Assembly: GCF_001940455.1 (NCBI RefSeq)
Contig: NZ_MKQR01000009.1
Location: 689,384 to 753,383, forward strand
Reading direction: 5' to 3'
DNA: 64,000 bases
Origin: Actinokineospora bangkokensis
GTDB lineage: Bacteria > Actinomycetota > Actinomycetes > Mycobacteriales > Pseudonocardiaceae
Shown: positions 33,457 through 42,967 of the stretch, piece by piece
How positions within the stretch are numbered: the stretch's first letter is position 1
Layout of the letters: every line of letters starts with the position of its first letter
The notes under the pieces: generated by a model
What the model saw: the letters and a program-made list of their open reading frames with translations, nothing else
Databases searched by the model: none
What the model was told of the DNA's origin: nothing
Made by a program: the position numbers and the translations under genes

Positions 33457-34251
33457 TCAGAACGCGGGCCAGGGGATCGGGTAGTGCGACTCGTCCGGCG
33501 ACGGGTACACCGGGGTGTTGATCAGCCGCGACACCCGCGACCGCAGCGCCTTGAGCTCCGCGCGGGTGATGTGCTCGCCCAGGTCCTCGGCCAGCGACCC
33601 CGACAGCGCCGAGCGCAGGCGCACCAGGGCCTCGACGACCTCGTCGCCGAAGGGCTCCTCTGCCCACCCCCACAGCACGGTGCGCAGCTTGTGCTCGGAG
33701 TGCAGGCTGATGCCGTGGTCGACCCCGTAGACCCCGCCGTCCGCGCCGAGCAGGACGTGCCCGCCCTTGCGGTCGGCGTTGTTGATCACCACGTCCAGCG
33801 CGGACAGCTTCGCGATCGCCGCGGAGTCCGAGTGCGCCAGCACCGCGGGCTCGCCGTCGGCGTCGCGGGCGCGCAGGATCGCCTTCCACCCCGCGGGCAG
33901 CTCCGCCGGGGCCACCACGTCGACCAGGGCGCGCTCGTCGTCGGTGTCGACCCACAGCTGCACCATCCCCGGGCCCAGCGGCCCCGAGCGCAGCACCGTC
34001 GGCGGGATCAACCCCAGCCCGGAGGCCTCCGACACCAGGTAGGCGCCCACCTCCCGGCCTGCGAGCGTGCCGTCGGGGAAGTCCCACAGCGGGCGCTCAC
34101 CGCGCACCGGCTTGTACACGCACTGGGCGGCCACGCCGTCGGCCTCGATCGCGCAGAACAGGGTCGCGTTGGAGGCGTCGACCAGCCTGCCCTCGATCTC
34201 CAGGGTCCCGCGCCGCAGCAGCTCCAGCGCGTCGGGGTCGGTGGGCAGCAC
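33457..34251 (-). CDS. SCO1664-family protein (PI3/PI4-kinase-like fold)
   Basis: 264 residues. The family is conserved in actinomycetes. It has a kinase-like layout: QCVYKPVRGERPLWDFP (ATP-binding Lys), LDVVINNADRKGGHVL (catalytic-loop-like NNADR) and YGVDHGISLHSE (metal-binding Asp). The substrate is unknown. The GTG start lies 3 bases after the DUF3090 stop, so the pair is an operon conserved across actinobacteria. Confidence 0.88.
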   Translation of the reverse strand: MLPTDPDALELLRRGTLEIEGRLVDASNATLFCAIEADGVAAQCVYKPVRGERPLWDFPDGTLAGREVGAYLVSEASGLGLIPPTVLRSGPLGPGMVQLWVDTDDERALVDVVAPAELPAGWKAILRARDADGEPAVLAHSDSAAIAKLSALDVVINNADRKGGHVLLGADGGVYGVDHGISLHSEHKLRTVLWGWAEEPFGDEVVEALVRLRSALSGSLAEDLGEHITRAELKALRSRVSRLINTPVYPSPDESHYPIPWPAF

Positions 34252-34254
34252 CGG

Positions 34255-34830
34255 CTAGTCCTCTTCGCTGCGCCGGTACCCGTTCTGCCTCGGGCAGACG
34301 TGGCCCTCCGGGTCCAACGGCTCCGAGCACAGCGGGCAGGGCTTGCGCCCGGCGTTGACCACCCGGTCGGCGCGGCGGGCGAACGCGCGCGCCTCGGTCG
34401 GGGTCAGGAACACCCGCACCGCGTCCGGGCCCTCCTCGGTGTCGTCGAGCACCACCGACTCGTCGACCTCGCCCTCGGTGGCCGCGAGCAGCTCGATCAC
34501 CACCGCCCGGGTCTCGGCGTCCCAGCCCAGGCCCATCGTGCCCACCCGGAACTCCTCCTCGACCGGCACCTGCAGCGGGTCGGCGTCGACGGCATCGGCG
34601 GCGTCGGCGGCCACCGCCTCGCCGACCTCGGCGCCGAAGCGGCGGTGCACCTCCTCCAGCAGCGAGCCGATGCGCTCGGCGAGCACCGCGACCTGCTGCT
34701 TCTCGATGGTCACCGACACGGTGCGGGCGCTCTCCACCGCTTGCAGGTAGAAGACGCGCTCGCCGGGCTGCCCGACGGTCCCCGCGATGAAGCGGTCGGG
34801 CTGGCGGAAGACGTGGATCACACGGGCCAT
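34255..34830 (-). CDS. DUF3090 family protein
   Basis: 191 residues of the actinobacterial DUF3090 family. It opens MARVIHVFRQPDRFIAGTVG, has a central acidic, helical part and ends with a zinc-ribbon-like CPLCSEPLDPEGHVCPRQNGY. The family often sits near a phosphatase and mycothiol genes. Here it is followed at 3 bases by the SCO1664-type kinase-like gene. Function not known. Confidence 0.9.
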   Translation of the reverse strand: MARVIHVFRQPDRFIAGTVGQPGERVFYLQAVESARTVSVTIEKQQVAVLAERIGSLLEEVHRRFGAEVGEAVAADAADAVDADPLQVPVEEEFRVGTMGLGWDAETRAVVIELLAATEGEVDESVVLDDTEEGPDAVRVFLTPTEARAFARRADRVVNAGRKPCPLCSEPLDPEGHVCPRQNGYRRSEED

Positions 34831-34932
34831 GGCACCTCCGAACCTAGTGCACGCCGCTGATCTGAGCAGACCGTGCCTCCCTGACGGTTAACCGTATCGG
34901 TCCGCCCACCGGTACTCGGTAGGGTCCCTCCT

Positions 34933-36867
34933 GTGGTGAAGATCGCGCCGTACGGCACCTGGACCTCCCCCGTCACCGCCGCGGACGTCGCCGACCCCGG
35001 GGCCGCCCCGAACTGGGTGCGCCGCTTCGGCGACGAGGTGTGGTGGACGCTGGCCAAACCCGACGAGGGCGGGCGCTCCACCCTGGTCCGCCAGGCCCCC
35101 GGGGGCGCGGCCACCGAGCTGCTGGGCCCGGGGTGGAACGCCCGCAACCGCGTCCACGAGTACGGCGGCACCCCCTACACCGTCGTCGGCGGGCGGGCGG
35201 TGTTCACCAACTGGGCCGACCAGCGCGCCTACCTGCTCGACCCCGGGTCCGAGCCGGTGGCGCTGACCCCCGAGCCCGACCGCCCGCAGGGGCAGCGGTT
35301 CAGCGACCTGGTGCCGGGCCCGGACGGGGCGTCGGTGTGGGCGGTGCGCGAGACCGCCACCGGCGACCGGCCCACCGACGTGGCCCGCGACCTGGTGGCC
35401 ATCGCCCTCGACGGGTCCGGGGTGCGGTCGCTGGGCGCCTCCCACCACTTCCTCACCGCCCCCCGCCCCAGCCCCGACGGCCGGTTCGCGGCGTGGATCG
35501 GGTGGGAGCACCCGAACATGCCCTGGGACGGCACCGAGCTGTGCGTGGCGCCGCTCACCGCCGAGGGCACCCTCGGCGTGCACCGGGTCGTGGCCGGCGG
35601 GCCCCAGGAGTCGGTGTGCCAGCTGGAGTGGGAGGCCCCCGACTCGCTGCTGGCGCTGACCGACCCGGACGGGTGGTGGAACCTGCACCGGGTCTCCCTC
35701 GACGGCACCGTGACCAACCTCGCCCCCGGCGAGCACGAGATCGGCGGCCCGCTCTGGCAGCTGGGCCGCCGCTGGTTCGGGGTCCTGGGCCGGGGCCGGT
35801 TCGCCGTGCTGCGCGCGGGCGGGCTCGCCGTGCTCGACGAGCGCACCGCCACCATCACCGACGTCGAGACCGACGTGCCGCTGTGGTCGGACCTGGGCGC
35901 CGGGACCGATGGGGTGGTCACCGCGGTGGGCTCCGGGCCCCGCGAGGCCGCCGGGGTGGTGCGCCTGGACCTGTCCACCGGCGAGCTGACCCGCCTGGGC
36001 GAGCCGGGGCAGCCGATCCCCGACCCCGCGTGGCTGCCCGAGCCGGTGCACCGCAGCTTCGCCGCCGCCGACGGCCGCGCCATCCCCGCGCTGGTGTACC
36101 CGCCCACCAACCCCGACTTCGCCGCCCCCGAGGGCGAGCTGCCCCCGTACGTGGTGCACGTGCACGGCGGGCCCACCGGGTCCAACGGGACCGCGCTCAA
36201 CGTCGGGTTCGCCTACTTCACCAGCCGCGGCATCGGGGTCGTGGCCGTCGACTACGGCGGGTCCACCGGCCGCGGCCGCGCCTACCGGGAGGTCCTCAAC
36301 GGCCAGTGGGGGGTGGTCGACGTCGCCGACTGCGCCGCGGTGGCCACCGCGCTGGCCGCCGAGGGCACCGCCGACCCCGCCCGCCTGGGCATCCGCGGCG
36401 GGTCCGCGGGCGGGTGGACCGCAGCGGCGTCGCTGACCACCGTCGACACCTACGCCTGCGGGGTGGTCCAGTTCCCCATCCTCGACCTGTCCGGGTGGAC
36501 CGCCGACGGTGGCGAGACCCACGACTTCGAGTCCCGCTACACCGAGAACCTCGTCGGCACCCTGCCCGAGCACGCCGACCGCTACCGCGAGCGCTCCCCC
36601 ATGCACAAGGTGGCCGCGCTGGCGGGCCCGGTGCTGCTGCTGCAAGGGCTGGAGGACCGGATCTGCCCGCCGGAGCAGGCCGACCGGTTCAACGCCGCCC
36701 TGGACGGGTCGGGCACCCCGCACGCCTACCTGACCTTCGCCGGGGAGCAGCACGGGTTCCGCAAGGCCGAGACGATCATCGCCGCGCACGAGGCGGAGCT
36801 GTCGTTCTACGGCCAGGTCCTCGGGTTCACCCCGCCCGGGGTGCCGGTGCTGGAGCTGCGCCGGTGA
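34933..36867 (+). CDS. S9-family prolyl oligopeptidase-type peptidase
   Basis: 644 residues. An N-terminal beta-propeller with WD-like repeats (to about residue 375) is followed by an alpha/beta-hydrolase domain. The triad is visible: Ser491 in IRGGSAGGW, Asp575 in GLEDRICPPEQ and His607 in GEQHGFRKAE. No signal peptide, so it acts in the cytoplasm on short peptides (acylaminoacyl or dipeptidyl type). GTG 34933 or 34936 begins it. It overlaps the LD-carboxypeptidase gene by 4 bases, so the two are co-translated. Confidence 0.92.
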   Translation: MVKIAPYGTWTSPVTAADVADPGAAPNWVRRFGDEVWWTLAKPDEGGRSTLVRQAPGGAATELLGPGWNARNRVHEYGGTPYTVVGGRAVFTNWADQRAYLLDPGSEPVALTPEPDRPQGQRFSDLVPGPDGASVWAVRETATGDRPTDVARDLVAIALDGSGVRSLGASHHFLTAPRPSPDGRFAAWIGWEHPNMPWDGTELCVAPLTAEGTLGVHRVVAGGPQESVCQLEWEAPDSLLALTDPDGWWNLHRVSLDGTVTNLAPGEHEIGGPLWQLGRRWFGVLGRGRFAVLRAGGLAVLDERTATITDVETDVPLWSDLGAGTDGVVTAVGSGPREAAGVVRLDLSTGELTRLGEPGQPIPDPAWLPEPVHRSFAAADGRAIPALVYPPTNPDFAAPEGELPPYVVHVHGGPTGSNGTALNVGFAYFTSRGIGVVAVDYGGSTGRGRAYREVLNGQWGVVDVADCAAVATALAAEGTADPARLGIRGGSAGGWTAAASLTTVDTYACGVVQFPILDLSGWTADGGETHDFESRYTENLVGTLPEHADRYRERSPMHKVAALAGPVLLLQGLEDRICPPEQADRFNAALDGSGTPHAYLTFAGEQHGFRKAETIIAAHEAELSFYGQVLGFTPPGVPVLELRR

Positions 36868-37781
36868 GCCGCACCGCGCCCCGGCGGCTGCGCCCCGGCG
36901 ACACCGTGGCCGTGATCGCCCCCGCCGGGCCGGTCACCCCCGAGCAGCTGGCCGAGGGGGTGGCGGTGCTGGAGTCCTGGGAGCTCGACGTGCGGGTGGG
37001 CGAGCACGTCCTCGACCGCCACCCGGACCTGCCCTACCTGGCCGGGCGCGACGCCGACCGGGCGGCGGACTTCCGCGACGCCTGGTGCGACCCGCGGGTC
37101 GCCGCGGTGTTCTGCGCCCGCGGCGGGTACGGCTCGCACCGCATGGTCGACCTGCTGGACTGGCCCGCCCTGGCCGAGGCGGGCCCGAAGCTGCTGGTCG
37201 GCTCCTCGGACACCACCGCGCTGCACACCGCGGTCGGGCAGACCCTGGACCTGGTGACCCTGTTCGCGCCGATGATCTCCACCCGGGCGTTCGACGCCGA
37301 GGCCCGCAGGCACCTGCACGCCACCCTGTTCCACCCCGAGGAGGTCACCACCCTCATCGGCCCGGCGACGACCTCCACCGGGCACGAGCGGGCCGAGGGG
37401 GTGCTGGTCGGGGGGAACCTGAGCCTGCTGGCCGCCGAGGTCGGCACGCTCGACGCGCTGCCCCCGCCGGACGGGTCGATCCTGCTGCTGGAGGACGTCG
37501 ACGAGCAGCCCTACCGGATCGACGGGATGCTCACCCACCTGCTGCGCGCCGGGTGGTTCACCGGGGTCGGCGGCATCGCCCTGGGGTCCTGGCAGGGCTG
37601 CGGGGAGCTGGCCGAGGTCAAGGCCGTGGCGCAGGACCTGCTCGCGTCGCTGGGGGTGCCGGTGCTGTGGGAGCTGGGGTTCGGGCACTGCCCGAACGCG
37701 CTGACCGTCCCGCTGGGCGCCACCGCGGTCCTCGACCCCGACGACGCCACCCTGACCCTCAAGGACCCGGCCCTGTCTTGA
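36864..37781 (+). CDS. LD-carboxypeptidase (S66 family, LdcA-type)
   Basis: 305 residues. It opens RLRPGDTVAVIAPAGPV. The nucleophile Ser115 is in LLVGSSDTTAL, the acid in ILLLEDVDEQPYRID and the His in LGFGHCPNALT, so the S66 triad is complete. The family removes the terminal D-Ala from muropeptide tetrapeptides during peptidoglycan recycling. No signal peptide. The GTG overlaps the S9 peptidase stop (GTGA), suggesting joint peptide or muropeptide breakdown. Confidence 0.92.
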   Translation: MSRTAPRRLRPGDTVAVIAPAGPVTPEQLAEGVAVLESWELDVRVGEHVLDRHPDLPYLAGRDADRAADFRDAWCDPRVAAVFCARGGYGSHRMVDLLDWPALAEAGPKLLVGSSDTTALHTAVGQTLDLVTLFAPMISTRAFDAEARRHLHATLFHPEEVTTLIGPATTSTGHERAEGVLVGGNLSLLAAEVGTLDALPPPDGSILLLEDVDEQPYRIDGMLTHLLRAGWFTGVGGIALGSWQGCGELAEVKAVAQDLLASLGVPVLWELGFGHCPNALTVPLGATAVLDPDDATLTLKDPALS

Positions 37782-37808
37782 TCCCGGCCCCCGCGCCCGC
37801 CGCCCGCT

Positions 37809-38447
37809 TCAGAGGTCGGTGGCGGGCCGGGGGCGCAGGACCTCTGTGGCGGCCAGCGGCACCGGTGGGGGCATGGGGTGGTCGCTGCGGGCCCCGGCGA
37901 GGAACCAGGCCACGAGCCTGCGGGTGGCGGCCGTGGCGGTGGCGGGGTTGTCGGAGACGAGCCCGTTGTTGGCCATCAGCAGCATGAGCACGTCGTCGAG
38001 GGTGAAGTCGGCGCGCAGCCCCCCGGAGCGCTGGGCGCGGGTGATCAGCTCGGCGGTGGCGCGCAGTGCGCGGGCGCGGTGGGTGGTGAAGTCCAGGACG
38101 TCGGGGTAGGCGCGCAGCAGCGCCGCGGTCAGGCCCCGGTCGAGGGTGCGCATCCCGGCCAGGCGGGTCACGGCGGTGGCGAACCCCTGCCAGGGGTCGG
38201 GGTCGGCCAGGCCGTTCTCGGCGATCACCGCGCAGGCGGTCATCCGCTCGGCGAAGGCGGCGGCGACGAGGTCGGACTTGGTGGGGAAGCGCCGGTAGAG
38301 GGTGGCGGCGCCGACTCCGGCGCGGCGGGCGATGGTGGCCATGGGGGTGTCCAGGCCGCGTTCGGTGAAGGTCTCGCGGGCGGCGGCGATGATCCGCTCG
38401 CGGTTGTCGCGGGCGTCGGCGCGCAGCCGAGAGCCGGGGGCGCTCAT
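37809..38447 (-). CDS. TetR-family transcriptional regulator
   Basis: 212 residues. The N-terminal TetR HTH reads RERIIAAARETFTERGLDTP, then IARRAGVGAATLYRRFPTKSDL, followed by an all-helical ligand domain. ATG 38447 is used. It is divergent from a quinone-oxidoreductase-like gene across 100 bases, the usual arrangement for a regulator and its target. Confidence 0.93.
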   Translation of the reverse strand: MSAPGSRLRADARDNRERIIAAARETFTERGLDTPMATIARRAGVGAATLYRRFPTKSDLVAAAFAERMTACAVIAENGLADPDPWQGFATAVTRLAGMRTLDRGLTAALLRAYPDVLDFTTHRARALRATAELITRAQRSGGLRADFTLDDVLMLLMANNGLVSDNPATATAATRRLVAWFLAGARSDHPMPPPVPLAATEVLRPRPATDL

Positions 38448-38547
38448 GTCTCCCACTTTACGAGCGGGCGGAACACCCCGGTCGGCGCGACCGCTGGACG
38501 GGGTGGCCGGTCACCCGCGGCCACCCCGATCCCTTGGAGGAGCGACC

Positions 38548-39474
38548 GTGTTCGCGTTGCGCTACCACCGCCTCGGCGGCCCCGACGTCCTCGGCGTCGA
38601 CCAGGACGTGCCCGAACCTCACCCCGGTCCCGGGCAGGTGCGCGTGCGCGTCGCCGCGTCCGGGGTCACCCCCGCCGACTGGTACCTGCGCACCGGGCGG
38701 CTCGGTGAGCTGGCGTCGGTGCCGCTGCCGCACATCCCGGGCATCGACGGCGCCGGGGTCGTCGACGAGCTCGGCGCGGGTGTGGAGGGGGTGGCGGTGG
38801 GCGATGAGGTGTTCGGGGTGGCCGAGCTGTCCCGGTTGGGCGGCACGGCGGCGCAGTTCGCGGTGCTGGCGCACTGGGCGCCCAGGCCCGCGGGGTGGTC
38901 GTGGGAGCAGGCCGGGGGCGCGGGCGGCAACGTCGAGACCGCGACCAGGGTGCTGGACCTGCTGGGGGTCGGCGCCGGGCACACCCTGCTGGTCGAGGGC
39001 GCCGCCGGTGGGGTGGGGACGATGGCGGTGCAGCTGGCGGTGGCCCGGGGCGCGAAGGTCATCGGCACCGCCCGCGAGCCCAACCACGACCTGCTGGTCG
39101 ACCTCGGCGCCATCCCCACCACCTACGGGCCCGGTCTGGCCGGGCGGGTCGCCGGGCACGCGGTCGACTTCGTGCTGGACGCGGCCGGGTCGGGGAGCCT
39201 GCCGGAGCTGGTGGCGGTGGCCGGTGACCCGGCGCGGGTGGTGTCGGTGGCCGACTTCACCGCCCCCGAGCACGGGGTGCACCTGTCGGCGGTCGGCTCC
39301 CCCGAGTGCGAGGCGGGCGGGGCCTACCACGGGTTGCGCACGGCGGTGGAGCTGGCCGGGCAGGGCAGGCTGCGGGTGCCGGTGGCGGCGGTGTTCCCGT
39401 TCGCCCGGGCGGGCGAGGCGCACGCGCTGTCGGAGTCGCGCCGGGTCCGCGGCAAGGTCGTCCTGGTGCCCTGA
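38548..39474 (+). CDS. NADP-dependent quinone oxidoreductase-like (MDR family)
   Basis: 308 residues. An N-terminal GroES-like domain (ALRYHRLGGPDVLGV, ASGVTPADWYLRTG, IPGIDGAGVVDELG) and a nucleotide-binding motif LVEGAAGGVGTMAVQLA near residue 152 mark a zinc-free medium-chain dehydrogenase/reductase. The GTG start has GGAGGAG upstream. Likely reduces quinones or enals and is likely controlled by the divergent TetR. Followed by a strong terminator. Confidence 0.9.
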   Translation: MFALRYHRLGGPDVLGVDQDVPEPHPGPGQVRVRVAASGVTPADWYLRTGRLGELASVPLPHIPGIDGAGVVDELGAGVEGVAVGDEVFGVAELSRLGGTAAQFAVLAHWAPRPAGWSWEQAGGAGGNVETATRVLDLLGVGAGHTLLVEGAAGGVGTMAVQLAVARGAKVIGTAREPNHDLLVDLGAIPTTYGPGLAGRVAGHAVDFVLDAAGSGSLPELVAVAGDPARVVSVADFTAPEHGVHLSAVGSPECEAGGAYHGLRTAVELAGQGRLRVPVAAVFPFARAGEAHALSESRRVRGKVVLVP

Positions 39475-39486
39475 GCCGGGTGGACG

Positions 39487-39525
39487 CGCGAACGCCCCCG
39501 GGGTGTGCTCCCGGGGGCGTTCGCG
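39487..39525. terminator. Bidirectional 16-bp hairpin terminator
   Basis: CGCGAACGCCCCCGGG at 39487-39502 and its exact complement at 39510-39525, loop GTGTGCT. It lies between converging stops at 39474 (+) and 39536 (-). Confidence 0.85.
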
Positions 39526-39535
39526 GACGGGTCTG

Positions 39536-41140
39536 TCAGACCTTGGCTGTGGTGTCGGCTGGCGGGGTGTCGGCCGGTGGGGTGTTGACGTCGACCAGTT
39601 CCTCGCGGCGGTCGGCGAACAGGCCCAGCGGGTCGACGCGCAGCAGGGAGAACCCGGCGAGCACGGCCGCGGCCAGGGCGCAGGCGATGAACGGCCAGTT
39701 GTAGAGCATGTCCTCCCCCGCCGGGGAGTAGGTCAGCACCAGGAACACCGCGGCGGCGACCAGGATCGCCAGCTGCCGCCGCTGCCAGGGCAGCGCGGCG
39801 GCGATCACGAAGCCCCAGGTCAGGTACCAGGGCAGGGTGGCGGGCGAGAGGACGGCCACGGCGAAGAGCACGAACGCCATGCGGCGCACCGCGTCGGAGC
39901 CGCCCGCGCGGGACAGCCACCACTGGCGCACGCCGATGGCCAGGAACGCCAGGGCGCCCAGGACGCGGGTGGTGTTGACGAACCACGACTTGTTGGTGTC
40001 GACGAAGACGTTGACGACGGTGTTGACCGCCTCACCGACCGCGGTCGGGATGGACAGCCAGTTCACGATCATCGTCGGCGCCTGCAGGGCCTGGATCCAG
40101 CCGAGGTTGACCCCGGCGACCAGGGTGACCGCGGCGAAGGTCGCGACGAAGGTGGCCACGGCCAGCGCCCCGGCGCGCAGGAAGTTGCGGGTGTTGAACC
40201 CGCGGGTGGCGCCGCCGAGGTGCGCGGCCCACACCAGCACCAGGAACGGCAGGGCGATCGCGGCGGTGGCCTTGACCGCCACCCCGAGGGTGACCAGGAA
40301 GACGCCGAGGACGTGCTTGCGGTCGAGCACGCACAGGGTGCCCGCGGCCAGGAACCCGACCATGAGGATGTCGTTGTGCGGGCCGCCGACGAGGTGGACC
40401 ACGGTCATCGGCCCGGCGATGGCCAGCCAGTAGGTCGTGGCCAGGTTCCCGCCGAGGTGGCGGACCAGGCCGGGCAGCGCCCACAGCAGCAGCCCGAGGC
40501 CGATCATGAGCACCAGGCGCATGAGCACGACCCCGGCGATCATGTTGCTGCCGGTGACGGCGGCGACGCCCTTGGCGAGCAGGATGAACATGGGGCCGTA
40601 GGGGGCGGGGGTGGTCTGCCAGAACGGGTGGACGTTCTGCACCACCGACTGCATGTCCAGCACGATCGGGCCGACGACGTAGGGGTCGTGGCCGAACAGC
40701 GGCAGGGTGCCCTGGGCGATGTAGGAGAACACGTCGCGGGTGAACACCGGCGGGGACACCAGCAGCGGCGCGATCCAGCACCCGGCGGCCAGCAGCACGG
40801 TGCGGGGGGCGACGCGCCCGGCGAGCACGTGGCGGCCCAGCCGCACCCACGCCCACACCACGAGGGAGAACCCGAGGTAGAGCACCCCGGTGGCCAGCAT
40901 CTGCCCGTGGCCGTAGCGCAGCCACGACAGGGGGCCGTGGCCCAGGACGGGGTCGTGGACCAGGATGCCCGCGGCGCCGAAGGCGCTGATGAGGATGAGC
41001 AGGCTGCCGAGAGTGCCCAGCGCGATGGTGCGCTTGGGCAGCGGGCCGGTCCGCTGCTCGGTCGGGTCGGTGGTCCCGACGTCGGCGGTTGTCAGCTTCT
41101 CTGCGTTCTCAGCGACCAAGGACTCTTCCACGGTGGGCAC
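39536..41140 (-). CDS. mptB: Polyprenol-phosphomannose-dependent alpha-1,6-mannosyltransferase MptB
   Basis: 534 residues with about 13 hydrophobic helices and the GT-C extracellular loop PVFTRDVFSYIAQGTLPLFG, in which Arg-Asp is the catalytic-type acid. Later blocks are GGPHNDILMVGF and LPWYLTWGFVIAAAL. This matches MptB, which starts the mannan core of lipomannan in actinobacteria at the outer membrane face. ATG 41140. Monocistronic, terminated by the shared hairpin. Confidence 0.88.
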   Translation of the reverse strand: MPTVEESLVAENAEKLTTADVGTTDPTEQRTGPLPKRTIALGTLGSLLILISAFGAAGILVHDPVLGHGPLSWLRYGHGQMLATGVLYLGFSLVVWAWVRLGRHVLAGRVAPRTVLLAAGCWIAPLLVSPPVFTRDVFSYIAQGTLPLFGHDPYVVGPIVLDMQSVVQNVHPFWQTTPAPYGPMFILLAKGVAAVTGSNMIAGVVLMRLVLMIGLGLLLWALPGLVRHLGGNLATTYWLAIAGPMTVVHLVGGPHNDILMVGFLAAGTLCVLDRKHVLGVFLVTLGVAVKATAAIALPFLVLVWAAHLGGATRGFNTRNFLRAGALAVATFVATFAAVTLVAGVNLGWIQALQAPTMIVNWLSIPTAVGEAVNTVVNVFVDTNKSWFVNTTRVLGALAFLAIGVRQWWLSRAGGSDAVRRMAFVLFAVAVLSPATLPWYLTWGFVIAAALPWQRRQLAILVAAAVFLVLTYSPAGEDMLYNWPFIACALAAAVLAGFSLLRVDPLGLFADRREELVDVNTPPADTPPADTTAKV

Positions 41141-41279
41141 GGTTCGTTCGGGGGCTCCGCCAGCCGTCGGCGGTTCAAGGGGAGAGGTTACACAGGGCGC
41201 CCGAGGCGGTCGCGCGCTACGGCCGTTCCGGTGGCACCTGGCGCGTGCCCCTGGTCACACCGGGTAGCGGAGGTGGTGG

Positions 41280-42962
41280 TCACCGGTGGTGCTCCCCGGT
41301 GGGGGTGGTGGGGTCGGGGACGGCGGCGAGCAGGGCCCGGGTGTAGTCGTGGGCGGGGTCGGTGAGGACCTGCTCGACCGGTCCGGTCTCCACGACGCGG
41401 CCCTGGTGCATGACCGCGACCCGGTCGGCGATGTTCCAGGCCAGGCCGAGGTCGTGGGTGATGACGAGCGCGGCCAGGCCCAGGCGGGCGCGCAGGCGCA
41501 GCAGCAGGGCCAGCACCTCCCCGCGCACGGAGGCGTCGAGGGAGGCGACGGGTTCGTCGGCGACGAGCAGCCGGGGGGCCAGGGCGAGGGCGCCCGCGAT
41601 GACGACCCGCTGGCGCTGCCCGCCGGAGAGCTCGTGGGGCAGGGCGGTGAGGTAGCGCTCGGCGGGGCGCAGTTCGGCGTCGTGCAGTGCGGCGCGGACG
41701 AGGTCGGCCTCGTCGCCGGGGACGCGGTGGATGCGCAGGCCCTCGGCGACGGCCTCCTGGACGGTGTGGCGGGGGTTGAGGGCGCTGGTGGGGTCCTGCA
41801 GGACGAGCTGGACCTGGCGGCGGTGGGCCTTGAGGGCCTTGGCGCGGGTGGGCACCGGTGCCCCGTCGAACAGGACCTGCCCGGAGTCGGGGGCCTGCAA
41901 CCCCAGGACGGTGCGGGCGAGGGTGGTCTTGCCGGAGCCGGACTGCCCGACGAGGGCGACGACCTCCCCGGCGCGCACGTCGAGGTCGACACCGTCGACG
42001 GCGGTGGTGCGGCCGAAGGTGACGCGCAGGTCGCGCACCGACAGCAGGGTGGGGCCGATGGCGTCGGTGCCCGGCGGGGGCGCTTCGCCGGTGGTGGCGG
42101 GGGCGTAGCGGGAGGCGGGGTCGCCGATGGTGGGGAACGCCGCGGCCAGCGCCCGGGTGTAGGGGTGGGTGGGGGTGGTGACCAGGGTGCGGGCGTCGCC
42201 CTCCTCGACCACGACCCCGTCGCGCATGACGGCCAGGCGGCGGCAGGTGGCGCCGAGCACGGCCAGGTCGTGGGAGATCAGCAGCAGCCCGATGCCGCGG
42301 TCGCGGACCAGGCGGGTGAGCAGGTCGAGGACCTGGGCCTGGACGATGACGTCGAGGGCGGTGGTGGGTTCGTCGGCGATGATGAGCCGGGGGTCGCAGG
42401 CCAGCGCCATGGCGATCATGACGCGCTGCTTCTGCCCGCCGGAGAGCTGGTGGGGGTAGGCCTGGGCGCGGTCGGCGGGCAGCTCGACCTGGGCGAGCAG
42501 TTCCCGCACCCGGGCCCTGGCCTGGGCGGGGGTGGTGCGCGGGGAGTGCACGAGCAGGGGTTCGGCGATCTGGTCGCCGATGCGGTGCACGGGGTTGAGG
42601 GCGTGCATGGCGCCCTGGAACACCACCGACGCCCCGGCCCAGCGGACCGCGCGCAACCGGCCCCAGGACATCGTGCGGGTGTCCTCGCCGTCGAGCAGGA
42701 CCTGCCCGTCGACCTCGGTGCCGGTGGGCAGCAGGCGCAGCACGGACATGGCGAGGGTGGACTTGCCGCACCCGGACTCCCCGGCCAGGCCGAGGGTGTC
42801 CCCGGCGTCGAGGGTCAGGTCGACCCCGCGCACGGCCTCGTGCCCGGAGGGGTAGCGCACGCGCAGGTCGCGCAGCCGCAGCAGCGGCGCGCCCGTCCCG
42901 CCCGCGCTGTCGGGGTCGGGGGTGGCGGGGTCGGGGGTGGCGGTGGTGCCTGGGGTGGTCAT
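41280..42962 (-). CDS. Peptide ABC importer, fused tandem ATPase (DppD-DppF type)
   Basis: 560 residues with two complete ABC domains in one chain. Walker A motifs are GESGCGKST and GQSGSGKTT. Signatures are LSGGQKQRVMIA and LSGGQRQRVVIA. Walker B motifs are RLIIADEPTTALD and RLLVADEPVASLD. In most Dpp/Opp systems these are separate proteins, so this is a fusion. ATG 42962 lies 5 bases after the permease stop. It powers import of oligopeptides by the adjacent permeases. Confidence 0.94.
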   Translation of the reverse strand: MTTPGTTATPDPATPDPDSAGGTGAPLLRLRDLRVRYPSGHEAVRGVDLTLDAGDTLGLAGESGCGKSTLAMSVLRLLPTGTEVDGQVLLDGEDTRTMSWGRLRAVRWAGASVVFQGAMHALNPVHRIGDQIAEPLLVHSPRTTPAQARARVRELLAQVELPADRAQAYPHQLSGGQKQRVMIAMALACDPRLIIADEPTTALDVIVQAQVLDLLTRLVRDRGIGLLLISHDLAVLGATCRRLAVMRDGVVVEEGDARTLVTTPTHPYTRALAAAFPTIGDPASRYAPATTGEAPPPGTDAIGPTLLSVRDLRVTFGRTTAVDGVDLDVRAGEVVALVGQSGSGKTTLARTVLGLQAPDSGQVLFDGAPVPTRAKALKAHRRQVQLVLQDPTSALNPRHTVQEAVAEGLRIHRVPGDEADLVRAALHDAELRPAERYLTALPHELSGGQRQRVVIAGALALAPRLLVADEPVASLDASVRGEVLALLLRLRARLGLAALVITHDLGLAWNIADRVAVMHQGRVVETGPVEQVLTDPAHDYTRALLAAVPDPTTPTGEHHR

Positions 42963-42967
42963 GGGGG